Positions 17,021-25,572 of a stretch of 64,000 nt of DNA are shown in pieces. Numbering within the stretch: the stretch's first letter is position 1; each line of letters opens with the position of its first letter. A program made the position numbers and the translations under genes. This DNA comes from an uncultured Amylibacter sp. (GTDB lineage Bacteria; Pseudomonadota; Alphaproteobacteria; Rhodobacterales; Rhodobacteraceae): contig OY365741.1 in NCBI GenBank assembly GCA_959347425.1, positions 826,001 to 890,000 on the forward strand. Direction: 5' to 3'. The notes under the pieces were generated by a model. That model was not told the origin of the DNA. It saw only the letters and a program-made list of their open reading frames with translations, and did no database searches.

Positions 17021-18310
17021 TTATTGATTTGGAGTAGGTTCTGGTTCTTGACGCGTGGCTGTAAATCCACCCGCGAATGATTTGTTGCCAATCAGAGCAT
17101 GAACCCTAAATATCCCAATCGCTTCATCTTGCCCTATAAGACCTATTAATGGGGATTCTATAGACTTAAAATCAACCGTACCAGTTAGAATTCCTCTGTC
17201 CGTGAAACTGCCATTTATATTAAAAGGATTATCGCCTGAACCCAAATTACCCGAATATGTTAGCGTCTTGTCATCAAAATTAGCAATAATATTGATATTT
17301 TTAGTAATGGCAGGATTGTTATCACTAATAGTATTTAAGGGGTTATCACTCCTATGCCCTATATCAATAAGGGCGGGATTAAAGGCATATTGAAACCAAA
17401 CTGACCCTGCGTATGTAGCAGTTCCAGTATTAGTATCATTTAATGGTTGAATATCAATTAATTCTGGGATTTCAATAATACAAACATATTGATTATAGAC
17501 CTCACCGCGACGGCTCCGAGTATAAGAACAATAGGCAGTTGGTGGTTCATTATAGCTGTCAAAAATACCCCCAATTCCGTCTAGAAGCCCACTCATAAGT
17601 CTGAGGTCATACCCTGTAAGATTGTTAGATTGGCACAACGCACTAAACGGAGTTTCGTGGCAAATTCGCGCTCTGGTTGGAGCGCATCGCTCGGAATTTG
17701 GCACGGTTTCACATGCTATTTTTTGTGCAGGAAAATATGCCGTCAGCCCGTTGCAAATTATATCCAGCGAATCTGCACCGCAAACCCGCGCAGTGGTTGA
17801 GTTGCATCGGTGGTCGTAATTATAGGCTTTACATGCCTCGTATTGCATCGTAAAATAGGTTTCCAATCCATTGCAAATCGCATCTAGCGAATCCACCTTG
17901 CAAATCCGTGCAGTGGTTGAGTTGCATCGGGGGTTCATATTATCGCTTTCGCATGCCCTGTATTGTGCGGTAAAATATTTTTCTAGCCCATCACATAACG
18001 CATCCAGCGAATCAGACTCGCACTCTCGCTTAATTATTGGTGCGCATCGCTCGGAATTTGACCCCACGCACACCGCTTTTCGTGCATTATTAAAATCTGC
18101 CGAATCGCAGGTATCCCTAAACGGGTTTGCTATACACGGATGGGCGGGTTCTTTGTCATCAATAATAACCACTGCCGTTTTTTTAATAACGGGGTCTGAC
18201 TCTGTTGTTTTTTCTGCCACACTGGACGGAACATTAACCGCCCCAACGCAAGCCGATAGGATGAATCCCGCCACCAAGCAGGGTATTATTTTTATTATTT
18301 GAGTCTTCAT
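17021..18310 (-). CDS. Lipoprotein with cysteine-rich tandem repeats and TbpB-like C-terminal barrel
   Basis: This 429-residue protein has a signal peptide and lipobox (FILSAC) from the ATG at 18310, preceded by AAGGACA. Residues from about 70 to 250 hold roughly four repeats of about 38 residues with the pattern C-x2-DSLD-x-x-C-x-GL-x-x-YF-x-x-Q-x-x-AC...RC-x-x-TxAR-x-C. Each repeat has paired cysteines and each DSLD is encoded by GATTCG words. The C-terminal third is rich in beta strands and ends S-F-A-G-G-F-T-A-T, typical of TbpB-type surface lipoprotein barrels. A surface ligand-binding or adhesive role is inferred. Confidence 0.7.
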   Translation of the reverse strand: MKTQIIKIIPCLVAGFILSACVGAVNVPSSVAEKTTESDPVIKKTAVVIIDDKEPAHPCIANPFRDTCDSADFNNARKAVCVGSNSERCAPIIKRECESDSLDALCDGLEKYFTAQYRACESDNMNPRCNSTTARICKVDSLDAICNGLETYFTMQYEACKAYNYDHRCNSTTARVCGADSLDIICNGLTAYFPAQKIACETVPNSERCAPTRARICHETPFSALCQSNNLTGYDLRLMSGLLDGIGGIFDSYNEPPTAYCSYTRSRRGEVYNQYVCIIEIPELIDIQPLNDTNTGTATYAGSVWFQYAFNPALIDIGHRSDNPLNTISDNNPAITKNINIIANFDDKTLTYSGNLGSGDNPFNINGSFTDRGILTGTVDFKSIESPLIGLIGQDEAIGIFRVHALIGNKSFAGGFTATRQEPEPTPNQ

Positions 18311-18494
18311 AACTTGTCCTTTTTTACAAACGACAAGTTCCCCCAGCACCACATTAGTGCTGGGAGGTTAGTAGCCCCTTCAAGCGGGTTGCGATATATT
18401 CCTGCAAGCAGTATTCTATTCTATCGCCCTCCCAACCTAATGGGAGGATAGATTGGAACACCAATCCTCGGAGTGTCTTGAAGAGGGCTACTAA
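18311..18494 (-). ncRNA. Highly structured leader upstream of the cysteine-repeat lipoprotein (candidate new RNA element)
   Basis: On paper the region folds as follows. A 17-bp closing stem (TTAGTAGCCCCTTCAAG at 18368-18384 with 18477-18494, one bulged A) encloses three hairpins: GCGATA/TATCGC (18391-18396/18422-18427), CCTCCCA/TGGGAGG (18428-18434/18441-18447) and GATTGG/CCAATC (18451-18456/18461-18466). Next toward the gene comes CCCAGCAC/GTGCTGGG (18342-18349/18357-18364). Last is AACTTGTC/GACAAGTT (18311-18318/18332-18339), adjacent to the start codon and overlapping the ribosome site. The strand is inferred from adjacency to the minus-strand gene. I match it to no known riboswitch. A hairpin-rich mobile element is the alternative. 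Confidence 0.6.
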
Positions 18495-18646
18495 GCCTCG
18501 TCGACCCCCCGACACTAGCCCAATTATATTTTGATTGCAAGTGGCAAAATAAACACCGCAAACGATATTTTTAACGATTTATAAAGAAAGGTTGCCTTTA
18601 CTATGGCAATCGGTATAATACCGCAAACCACGCACAAGGATTAACG

Positions 18647-19921
18647 ATGAAAAACACGTTCTACACGGGGGATAATCTCTATATCCTGAACGGCATGAAC
18701 AGCGACTCCGTGGATTTGATTTACCTAGACCCGCCGTTTAATTCCAAACGCACCTATTCCGCCCCAATCGGCAGTAAAGCCGCAGGGGCTTCCTTCAAAG
18801 ATATGTGGACGTGGGGCGATGTGGATGAAGAATGCCTAAATGGAATGGCGGACTACCCAGAATTGGCAGAGTACATATACTCAATCGGGGCGATTAACGG
18901 CAAAGCGATGATGTCGTATATCACCTATATGACGCAACGGCTCATCCAAATGCACCGCGTTTTACGCACCACAGGCAGTTTATATTTACATTGCGATACC
19001 GTCGCCAGCCATTATCTTAAAATCATTTTAGATGGGATTTTTGGTGAAGATAATTTCCGTAACGAAATAGTTTGGCACTATGGGAAATGGTCAAATGTCT
19101 CAAAGCATTTTCAAAAAAACCACGATGTTATTTTGTTTTATAGCAAAAGCGATACCTATACCTTTAATCCTTTGCATGTGGAAAGACGCAATCCAAAGCC
19201 CTATAATATACAGGGTGGCGAAGTGAATCAATTATTGATTTACCGCCCAGAGGACACGCCCGATTCTATTATTAAAAGGGAAAAAGCAAAGGGCAGAAAA
19301 ATCATTTATATTGACACAAAAGGCCCCAGTGAGCATGATGTGTGGAGCTATTTGCGAAGCAAAGAGATTGATTTTATTCCGCCTCGTTCGAAAGAACGCA
19401 CGGGCTATCCCACGCAAAAACCCCTTACTTTGTTGCATCGTATTATTAACGTATCCAGCCGTCAAGGCGATGTTGTGTTTGACCCGTTTTGCGGGTGTGC
19501 GACAACTTGCGTGGCGGCGCAACAATTACAGCGAGGATGGATTGGCATTGATATAGAGTCCCAAGCGGCCGATTTATTAATGACGCGTCTGGGCGATGAT
19601 TCGGGGATGTTTAAGGATTTTATCCATACCGATAAAATACCGCATCGCACCGATATTAAAGTGGAAAAACCCTCCAAACCGATAAAAGACCGATTGTTTG
19701 AAGCCCAAAAAGGAATTTGTAACGGGTGTGCAAAAGAGTTTGATGCGGTGAATTTTGAGATTGACCATATTATCCCCAAAAGCAAAGGTGGCGGGGATTA
19801 TTACGAAAACTTTCAATTGCTCTGTGGGAATTGTAATAGGGTAAAGGGCGACCGACCGATGGAAGATTTGGTGATGCGATTGCGGGCGCGTGAGGCGATT
19901 ATGAAAAAAATATCGTATTGA
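18647..19921 (+). CDS. Beta-class DNA methyltransferase fused to an HNH domain
   Basis: This 424-residue protein starts with motif IV (IYLDPPFNS) near residue 25 and has motif I (FDPFCGCATTCVAA) near 279, the order of beta-class methyltransferases. DPPF suggests adenine-N6 or cytosine-N4 methylation. Residues from about 345 to 412 form an HNH-type zinc-bearing domain: CNGC, an F-E-I-D-H-I-I-P-K-S-K-G-G core with the catalytic DH, and CGNCNRVKG. A single chain combining methylase and nuclease folds suggests a compact restriction-modification-like protein or a maintenance or mobile methylase. No separate specificity subunit or restriction gene adjoins it. The ribosome site is AAGGATTA. Confidence 0.85.
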   Translation: MKNTFYTGDNLYILNGMNSDSVDLIYLDPPFNSKRTYSAPIGSKAAGASFKDMWTWGDVDEECLNGMADYPELAEYIYSIGAINGKAMMSYITYMTQRLIQMHRVLRTTGSLYLHCDTVASHYLKIILDGIFGEDNFRNEIVWHYGKWSNVSKHFQKNHDVILFYSKSDTYTFNPLHVERRNPKPYNIQGGEVNQLLIYRPEDTPDSIIKREKAKGRKIIYIDTKGPSEHDVWSYLRSKEIDFIPPRSKERTGYPTQKPLTLLHRIINVSSRQGDVVFDPFCGCATTCVAAQQLQRGWIGIDIESQAADLLMTRLGDDSGMFKDFIHTDKIPHRTDIKVEKPSKPIKDRLFEAQKGICNGCAKEFDAVNFEIDHIIPKSKGGGDYYENFQLLCGNCNRVKGDRPMEDLVMRLRAREAIMKKISY

Positions 19922-20058
19922 TTTTATAGGATTACATATTTACACCCCCTAAAACCCCCGTTTTTTCCCAAAAACCCCAAAAAACCACACTAATCCGTGA
20001 TATTTACCCCGTTTTGCCCTTGATATTAGCAAAAAATCCCCTACCCTAGCCACACTCT

Positions 20059-20076
20059 TTAGATAACACTATCTAA
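20059..20076. promoter_or_regulatory. Perfect inverted repeat upstream of the permease gene (candidate operator)
   Basis: TTAGATA (20059-20065), ACAC, TATCTAA (20070-20076) is a perfect 7-bp inverted repeat 24 nt before the permease start and just before the AGGAGG ribosome site (20091-20096). Its position suits a repressor site for purine-responsive control or a leader hairpin; neither is shown. Confidence 0.4.
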
Positions 20077-20100
20077 CAAACAATAAAAAAAGGAGGAGCT

Positions 20101-21426
20101 ATGACTTCTACAAAAACAAATATGTCGTCCAATGACGATCCAAACGTAACACCGCCAATGATGCAGGCTATTCCCTTGGGAATGCAGCATGTTCTGGCGA
20201 TGTTTGCTTCAAACGTAACACCCTCTATTATCGTAGCGGGCGCGGCAGGCCTTGCCTTTGGCGGGACAGAGCAAATCTATCTCATCCAAATGGCAATGCT
20301 ATTCGCGGGTGTGGCAACCCTGTTTCAAACCATCGGTGTCGGGCCAGTCGGCGCGAGATTGCCAATTATGCAAGGCACGAGTTTCGCTTTTGTCGGCGTG
20401 CTGGCGGGTTTGGCCGCAACCCAAGGTTTGGGTGTCGCCCTGACCGCCTGTTTAGTCGGCGGGGTTTTGCATTTCATCCTAGGCTCTTTCATTAAAAAAT
20501 TGCGCTTTCTGTTTCCGCCTTTGGTAACGGGGTTGGTGATTTTGGCGATTGGTCTATATCTAATCCCTGTTGCGATTAAATATTCTGCTGGTGGCGCGGC
20601 CGAATTCCAAATGAACGCGCCCAGCTTTGGCTCTATGATGCACTGGGCTGTCGCGTTAACTGTGATAATCGTGTCTGTCGCGTGTAAATTCTTTGGGCGA
20701 GGGCTGATTTCTTCGGCGGCTATCCTAATCGGGTTGCTGGCGGGCTATGCTTTGGCGTTTATGTTTGGCATGGTTAATTTCGGCGCGGTTGGCAAATCTG
20801 CGTGGATTACTGGATTGCAAGTCATGCCTTATGGGTTTGAATTCAGTCTGGGCGCGGTGATTGTCGTGACCTTGGTCTGTATCGTATCCGCCATTGAAAC
20901 GGTCGGTGATGCAACCGCTACCACCCAAGCGGGTGCAGGGCGGATTGCCACGGATGAAGAGATTTCAGGCGCGACTTATGCCGATGGACTCGGCACAGCC
21001 ATTGCGGCGGTGTTTGGCGGATTGCCGAATACTTCGTTCAGCCAGAATGTCGGGATTGTCGGAATGACCGGGATTATGTCGCGTCATGTTGTGACGATTG
21101 CTGGTGTAATTCTTATCGTGTGCGGGTTGTTGCCCAAGGTTGGGGCGGTGATTTCATCTATGCCTTTGCCTGTTTTGGGTGGTGGCGTGATTGTCATGTT
21201 CGGGATGGTTGCTTCGGCAGGGATGAACTTGTTGTCCGTTGTGCCTATGAATCGCCGTAATATGGCGATTATCGCGATTTCTCTGGCCTTTGGGTTGGGA
21301 TTGAATCTAGTGCCGATGGCGGTGCAGTATTTGCCTGGGACGTTAAAAGTTCTGGCGACCTCTGCTGTTGCGCCAACTGCGCTGGCTGCGGTTCTTTTGA
21401 ACCAAATCCTGCCACACGAAGAGTAG
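20101..21426 (+). CDS. NCS2-family nucleobase/urate:cation symporter
   Basis: This 441-residue protein has about 12-14 hydrophobic helices. It shows the NCS2 family features: the first helices with QHVLAMFASNVTPSIIV, the GPVGARLPIMQGTSFAFVG region, the IETVGDATATTQ stretch, and the family motif PNTSFSQNVGIVGMTGIMSR. Members of the urate/xanthine branch share these. Its position beside the urate genes makes urate or xanthine the probable substrate. A strong AGGAGG site precedes the ATG. A bidirectional terminator separates it from convergent hemC. Confidence 0.9.
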   Translation: MTSTKTNMSSNDDPNVTPPMMQAIPLGMQHVLAMFASNVTPSIIVAGAAGLAFGGTEQIYLIQMAMLFAGVATLFQTIGVGPVGARLPIMQGTSFAFVGVLAGLAATQGLGVALTACLVGGVLHFILGSFIKKLRFLFPPLVTGLVILAIGLYLIPVAIKYSAGGAAEFQMNAPSFGSMMHWAVALTVIIVSVACKFFGRGLISSAAILIGLLAGYALAFMFGMVNFGAVGKSAWITGLQVMPYGFEFSLGAVIVVTLVCIVSAIETVGDATATTQAGAGRIATDEEISGATYADGLGTAIAAVFGGLPNTSFSQNVGIVGMTGIMSRHVVTIAGVILIVCGLLPKVGAVISSMPLPVLGGGVIVMFGMVASAGMNLLSVVPMNRRNMAIIAISLAFGLGLNLVPMAVQYLPGTLKVLATSAVAPTALAAVLLNQILPHEE

Positions 21427-21467
21427 GCGTTTTATCCTGTTTTATGGCAGGGTGATTATATGAAAAT

Positions 21468-21499
21468 AAAAACCCCGTGCCGTTTGGTGCGGGGTTTTT
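21468..21499. terminator. Bidirectional terminator between the permease gene and hemC
   Basis: AAAAACCCCG (21468-21477) pairs with CGGGGTTTTT (21490-21499) around a 12-nt inner segment with a CC/GG step. It is flanked by T-runs on both strands, a classical bidirectional intrinsic terminator for two convergent genes. Confidence 0.85.
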
Positions 21500-21506
21500 T
21501 TATTTA

Positions 21507-22433
21507 TTATTCATCAAAGAAATTCGTCCCCATCTTGCCACGCAAAACACGGGCAATCTCTGCCCCCGCGGCCACACCATCGCACAATCCAACCGCCAAT
21601 TTATGCCCATAGGATTCAGACCCATCGGGGCGCAGAACCTCGCCTTGCAGGACAATCCCAGTCGCCCCCACCACCGCCAGTCCAGCGATAGGCGTACGGC
21701 ACGACCCATCCAAACCAGCCAACAAAGCACGTTCCGCCTCAACCGCTATACGGCTGGCTTGGTTATCCAATTTACACAAAATTTCGCCCATCGCGTCATC
21801 ATTCTCGCGCCTTTGCACACCAATCGCCCCTTGCGCCAAAGCGGGCAGTATCACTGAAACCTCCATCGGTCGCGCCACCTCCGCCATCCCCAACCGATGC
21901 AATCCCGCCATCGCCAAAAACGTAGCCTCCGCCACGCCCTTATCCAATTTCGCCAGCCGAGTTTGCACATTACCGCGAAACGGGACGACCTTTATATCCT
22001 TGCGCAACCGCCGTATTTGCGCGGCTCGGCGCAGGCTGGAGGTGCCAAAAACCGCACCTTTGGGCAAATCCATTATCCCCTTATGCCGCGATAAAAACCC
22101 GTCGCGCACATCGCCCCGCGCCAAAATACAATCAATCACCAAACCCGCAGGCAGGCTGACCGCCATGTCTTTCATCGAATGCACGGCAATATCAATCTGG
22201 TTGTCCAGCAGGCAATCTTCTATCTCTTTGCTAAACAGCCCCTTGCCACCGATTTCGCCCAAAGGATGCTCTGCCATCGTGTCGCCCGTGGTTTTTATCG
22301 GGATGATTTGAAACGCGGCTTCAGGGCATTTGTAAATCTGCATGAGTTGCCCGCGCACTTGCGTTGCCTGTGCCAAGGCCAAGGGCGAGCCTCGCGTGCC
22401 GATTTTAAGCGGATTTTTTTCATTAAACTGCAT
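21507..22433 (-). CDS. hemC: Hydroxymethylbilane synthase (porphobilinogen deaminase)
   Basis: This 308-residue enzyme joins four porphobilinogen units in tetrapyrrole synthesis. It has KIGTRGSPLALAQ, the KGLFSKEIE and AVHSMKDMAVSLP segments, FGTSSLRRAAQ, RGNVQTRLAKL, and the dipyrromethane-cofactor cysteine in LDGSCRTPIAG. The ATG at 22433 is chosen since it gives a normal N-terminal length; a TTG at 22469 would add 12 residues. It is divergent from hemE with a 92-bp shared promoter gap. Confidence 0.96.
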   Translation of the reverse strand: MQFNEKNPLKIGTRGSPLALAQATQVRGQLMQIYKCPEAAFQIIPIKTTGDTMAEHPLGEIGGKGLFSKEIEDCLLDNQIDIAVHSMKDMAVSLPAGLVIDCILARGDVRDGFLSRHKGIMDLPKGAVFGTSSLRRAAQIRRLRKDIKVVPFRGNVQTRLAKLDKGVAEATFLAMAGLHRLGMAEVARPMEVSVILPALAQGAIGVQRRENDDAMGEILCKLDNQASRIAVEAERALLAGLDGSCRTPIAGLAVVGATGIVLQGEVLRPDGSESYGHKLAVGLCDGVAAGAEIARVLRGKMGTNFFDE

Positions 22434-22525
22434 GGGGTTGGTTTTAACGCCCACGGGCAAAAAATGCAATATGAAAGGTTGCCTTTTGCCACAGGCACGC
22501 TAAAAGGACAAAAAGAAGTCACCTC

Positions 22526-23560
22526 ATGCAATCAAAAGACAAATCCATCTTACGCGCCCTAAACGGGGAAATCCTGCCACGCCCGCCGGTTTGGGTGATG
22601 CGACAAGCTGGGCGTTATCTGCCCGAATACCGCGCCACGCGGGCGCAGGCTGGGGATTTTTTATCGCTGTGTTACAATTCCGATTTGGCAACGGAGGTCA
22701 CCTTACAGCCGATTCGCCGTTATGGATTTGACGCGGCGATTGTGTTTGCCGATATTTTGCTGGTGCCGCAGGCCTTGGGTGCGAGGCTGTCCTTTGTCAC
22801 GGGCGAGGGTCCGCGATTATCGCCGATAAAAACCGCCGCCGATATGAACGCGTTGGGCGGGGCTGATGATATCCACGATACGCTTGCGCCGATTTATCAA
22901 ACTTTGCGGAATTTACGCGGGGCTTTGCCTTTGGAGACCGCATTGATTGGCTTTGCAGGTGCGCCTTGGACGGTTGCCACCTATATGATTGCTGGACAGG
23001 GTGAGGTTGGGCAGAAGACGAGTTTGCGTTTTATGCGCGAGCATCCTGCGATTTTTGATGCGTTAATGGAGCGGTTGACCGACGCAACAATCGCCTATCT
23101 TTTGGCGCAAATAAAGGCGGGTGCTGAGGTGATAAAACTGTTTGATAGCTGGGCTGGTGCGTTGCAAGGCGACGAATTCGCGCGGTATGTTATTGCGCCA
23201 ACCGTGCGGATTGTGCGTAGTTTGCGTAGCGCGTCCGATGTGCCGATTATAGGCTTTCCCCGCGGAGTCTCTGGCGCGGATTACCGATTGTATTTTGAGC
23301 AAACGGGGGTGCAAGGATTGGCGATAGGGCACGAGCTCGCGCCCGATTGGGCGGCCACGCATTTGCAACCTTTGGGCTGTGTTCAGGGTAATCTTGATCC
23401 CGCGGTGTTGGTCGCGGGGGGGGAGGCTTTGGCGAGCCAAACCCGCGCGATTGTCGCCGCGTTTTCCCAAGGGGCGCATATTTTTAACCTAGGGCATGGC
23501 ATCACCCCCGATGCAAACCCCCGCCATATGGACGTTATGCTACGGGCGGTGCGGGGCTGA
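22526..23560 (+). CDS. hemE: Uroporphyrinogen decarboxylase
   Basis: This 344-residue enzyme decarboxylates uroporphyrinogen III to coproporphyrinogen III. It shows [17 protein letters not shown] near the N-terminus, [36 protein letters not shown] and the C-terminal [13 protein letters not shown]. In Caulobacter hemE flanks the origin; here it is 20 kb from dnaA and divergent from hemC. Confidence 0.97.
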   Translation: MQSKDKSILRALNGEILPRPPVWVMRQAGRYLPEYRATRAQAGDFLSLCYNSDLATEVTLQPIRRYGFDAAIVFADILLVPQALGARLSFVTGEGPRLSPIKTAADMNALGGADDIHDTLAPIYQTLRNLRGALPLETALIGFAGAPWTVATYMIAGQGEVGQKTSLRFMREHPAIFDALMERLTDATIAYLLAQIKAGAEVIKLFDSWAGALQGDEFARYVIAPTVRIVRSLRSASDVPIIGFPRGVSGADYRLYFEQTGVQGLAIGHELAPDWAATHLQPLGCVQGNLDPAVLVAGGEALASQTRAIVAAFSQGAHIFNLGHGITPDANPRHMDVMLRAVRG

Positions 23561-23753
23561 TTGCCAATCCTTTACAGACCTTTAAGACGTGCAATTTAGT
23601 GATTGACAGTTAATCCATAAATCATTATATTTTTACCACACCCCGTATTTTCGCTTTTAGGTGTTGCCATAAGTTTGAACTTGTGATTAACCTTGAGTCC
23701 TAGCGAAGCACCTAGAAACCCTATGTATAAAACTTTGGAGAAAGAGAAACCCA

Positions 23754-24005
23754 ATGGATGAACTACAAAAAAACATCGCCGCCTATGAGAAAATGGAAAA
23801 AGAGCTTTTGGAAACCTCCTATGGCAAAATCGCACTTTTTTCAAACGGCAAGCTAATAGAGGTTTATAATGACCTCTCAGATGCCTATAAAATAGGTTTA
23901 AAAGATTACGGTGAAGGTAATTTTTCAATAAAAGAGATTAACACAAAAATAACAAATTTAGGTATTATGGGCTATTCTTTGGGCTCTAAAAATATAGCGG
24001 CATAA
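23754..24005 (+). CDS. Small soluble protein paired with a retropepsin (DUF5678-like)
   Basis: This 83-residue acidic-basic mixed protein starts MDELQKNIAAYEKMEKELLE and has a core with the pattern G-K-x-A-L-F-S-N-G-K-L-I-E-V-Y-N-D-L-S-D-A-Y-K-I-G. This looks like the DUF5678 type of small protein (a strand-turn-strand then a helix). The AT-rich gene has a GGAGAAAGAG site and a roughly 190-nt leader. It ends 6 nt before the retropepsin gene, so the two form an operon. Confidence 0.6.
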   Translation: MDELQKNIAAYEKMEKELLETSYGKIALFSNGKLIEVYNDLSDAYKIGLKDYGEGNFSIKEINTKITNLGIMGYSLGSKNIAA

Positions 24006-24011
24006 CCTATA

Positions 24012-24464
24012 ATGGCATGTTTTACGGGAGAGATTATTGATAATCAAATTCTATTTACTTGTAGCATTACTAAAGCTACGGGTGAAAAACATGATTTAAA
24101 TGCGCTATCGCATTACGGAACTTTGCTGGATACAGGGGCGCAGGAAACCAGTATTACAAGAAAAATTGCAGATGAACTTGGGCTTATATCAAGTGGATGG
24201 CACAATGTGTTTGGCGTAGGTGGTGCGGTGCGATGTGAAAGATGTATGATAGATTTAACAATTCCTATCGCAAAAATGGCGCGGGTTCAGGGCGATGATG
24301 GTAAAATCATTAAAAAGCAAGTCTCTGGGTTATTCTTCAATTCTGTAAATGTTTCAATACTGGAAGAAACACATTTTAATTTTGATGTGTTATTGGGTAT
24401 GGATATAATTACACAATGTAATTTTCAAATCCATAGTGAAAATCTTTTTACCTTATGTATTTAA
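24012..24464 (+). CDS. Retropepsin-like aspartic protease domain protein
   Basis: This 150-residue protein has the retroviral-type aspartic protease motif L-L-D-T-G-A-Q-E-T-S-I-T near residue 40, a flap-like glycine region (VFGVGGAVRC), and the second hallmark LLGMDIITQCNF near residue 135. Single-domain retropepsins act as dimers, each giving one Asp. No signal peptide is seen, so it is probably cytoplasmic. Base use is AT-rich compared with hemE and accD on either side, suggesting transfer. Its partner is the small gene just upstream. Confidence 0.8.
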   Translation: MACFTGEIIDNQILFTCSITKATGEKHDLNALSHYGTLLDTGAQETSITRKIADELGLISSGWHNVFGVGGAVRCERCMIDLTIPIAKMARVQGDDGKIIKKQVSGLFFNSVNVSILEETHFNFDVLLGMDIITQCNFQIHSENLFTLCI

Positions 24465-24611
24465 TCCCACATCGCCACTGGTGGCATGCTCATTAACACC
24501 CACCACTAATCACTAATCACTAAAACCCCCCTTGCCAATCCCCCGCCTTTACGCTAGGCTCCCCAAAACACGCCTAACAACCCAATCTGAAGAAGGGGCA
24601 GATTTCACGCT

Positions 24612-25547
24612 ATGAATTGGATAACCAATTTCGTCAAACCAAAGATTAACTCTTTATTCGCGGGGCGCGATACGCCCGACAACCTCTGGACGAAATGCCC
24701 AGAGTGTGAGGCTATGCTATTCCACCGCGACCTTGCCGATAACTTGAACGTCTGTCTGGAATGCGACCATCACCTGTATATCAAACCGCGCGAGCGATTT
24801 ACCGCCTTGTTTGATGACGGGCAATTCCGCGAGATAACCCCGCCTGACCCCATCGTTGATCCCCTGCGGTTTCGCGACCAAAAGAAATACCCCGAAAAAC
24901 TGCGTATCGCCAAAAAGCAAACGGGCGAGGATGACGCGATGCTGATAGCCTTTGGCAAAATGGCGCAAGTCCCCGTGGTCATGGCCGCCCAAGACTTTAA
25001 TTTCATGGCGGGCTCTATGGGCATGTATGTCGGTAATGCCGTGATTGCCGCGTGTCAGCACGCGAAGAAAAACCGCGCGCCTCTGATTTTGTTTGCCTCT
25101 GCTGGCGGGGCGCGGATGCAGGAAGGCATCCTGTCCCTTATGCAAATGCCGCGTACCACCGTTGCCATTCAGGATTTGAAAGAGGCGGGCTTGCCCTTTA
25201 TTGTTGTTTTAACCCATCCGACGACTGGCGGGGTGACTGCGTCTTACGCTATGCTGGGCGATATTCATATTGCCGAGCCGAACGCATTGATTTGTTTTGC
25301 TGGACCGCGAGTGATAGAGCAAACTATCCGTGAAAAACTGCCCGATGGCTTTCAAAGGGCAGAGTATTTGGTGGAACACGGGATGCTGGATCGCGTGACG
25401 CATCGGCGCGATTTGGGGGGCGAATTGGCGTTAATCTTGCGGATGTTAATGAAGCAACCGCCTCAGATAAAGGGGGATTTGCCGCGTCCGTCCTCTGCCG
25501 AATCGCATAAAAAACCTGTCCGTGCTGGTGGCGCCAAATCAAAATGA
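24612..25547 (+). CDS. accD: Acetyl-CoA carboxylase carboxyltransferase subunit beta
   Basis: This 311-residue protein has the N-terminal zinc ribbon (CPECEAMLFHRDL to CLECDHHL) and the crotonase-type carboxyltransferase core with MGMYVGNAVIAA, FASAGGARMQEGILSLMQM, THPTTGGVTASYAMLGD and FAGPRVIEQT. It works with AccA to make malonyl-CoA. The C-terminus is basic. folC follows 25 nt after the stop, the widely conserved accD-folC pairing. Confidence 0.97.
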   Translation: MNWITNFVKPKINSLFAGRDTPDNLWTKCPECEAMLFHRDLADNLNVCLECDHHLYIKPRERFTALFDDGQFREITPPDPIVDPLRFRDQKKYPEKLRIAKKQTGEDDAMLIAFGKMAQVPVVMAAQDFNFMAGSMGMYVGNAVIAACQHAKKNRAPLILFASAGGARMQEGILSLMQMPRTTVAIQDLKEAGLPFIVVLTHPTTGGVTASYAMLGDIHIAEPNALICFAGPRVIEQTIREKLPDGFQRAEYLVEHGMLDRVTHRRDLGGELALILRMLMKQPPQIKGDLPRPSSAESHKKPVRAGGAKSK

Positions 25548-25572
25548 CACTATATATAATGAAACTGGCACA

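Noticed and set aside
18647..19921. CcrM methyltransferase
   Set aside because: The order and DPPF motif are of the beta class, but sequence around motif IV and the HNH domain differ from CcrM.
23596..23928. Minus-strand frame between hemE and the retropepsin pair
   Set aside because: It overlaps the better supported plus-strand small gene and shows no ribosome site or family pattern.
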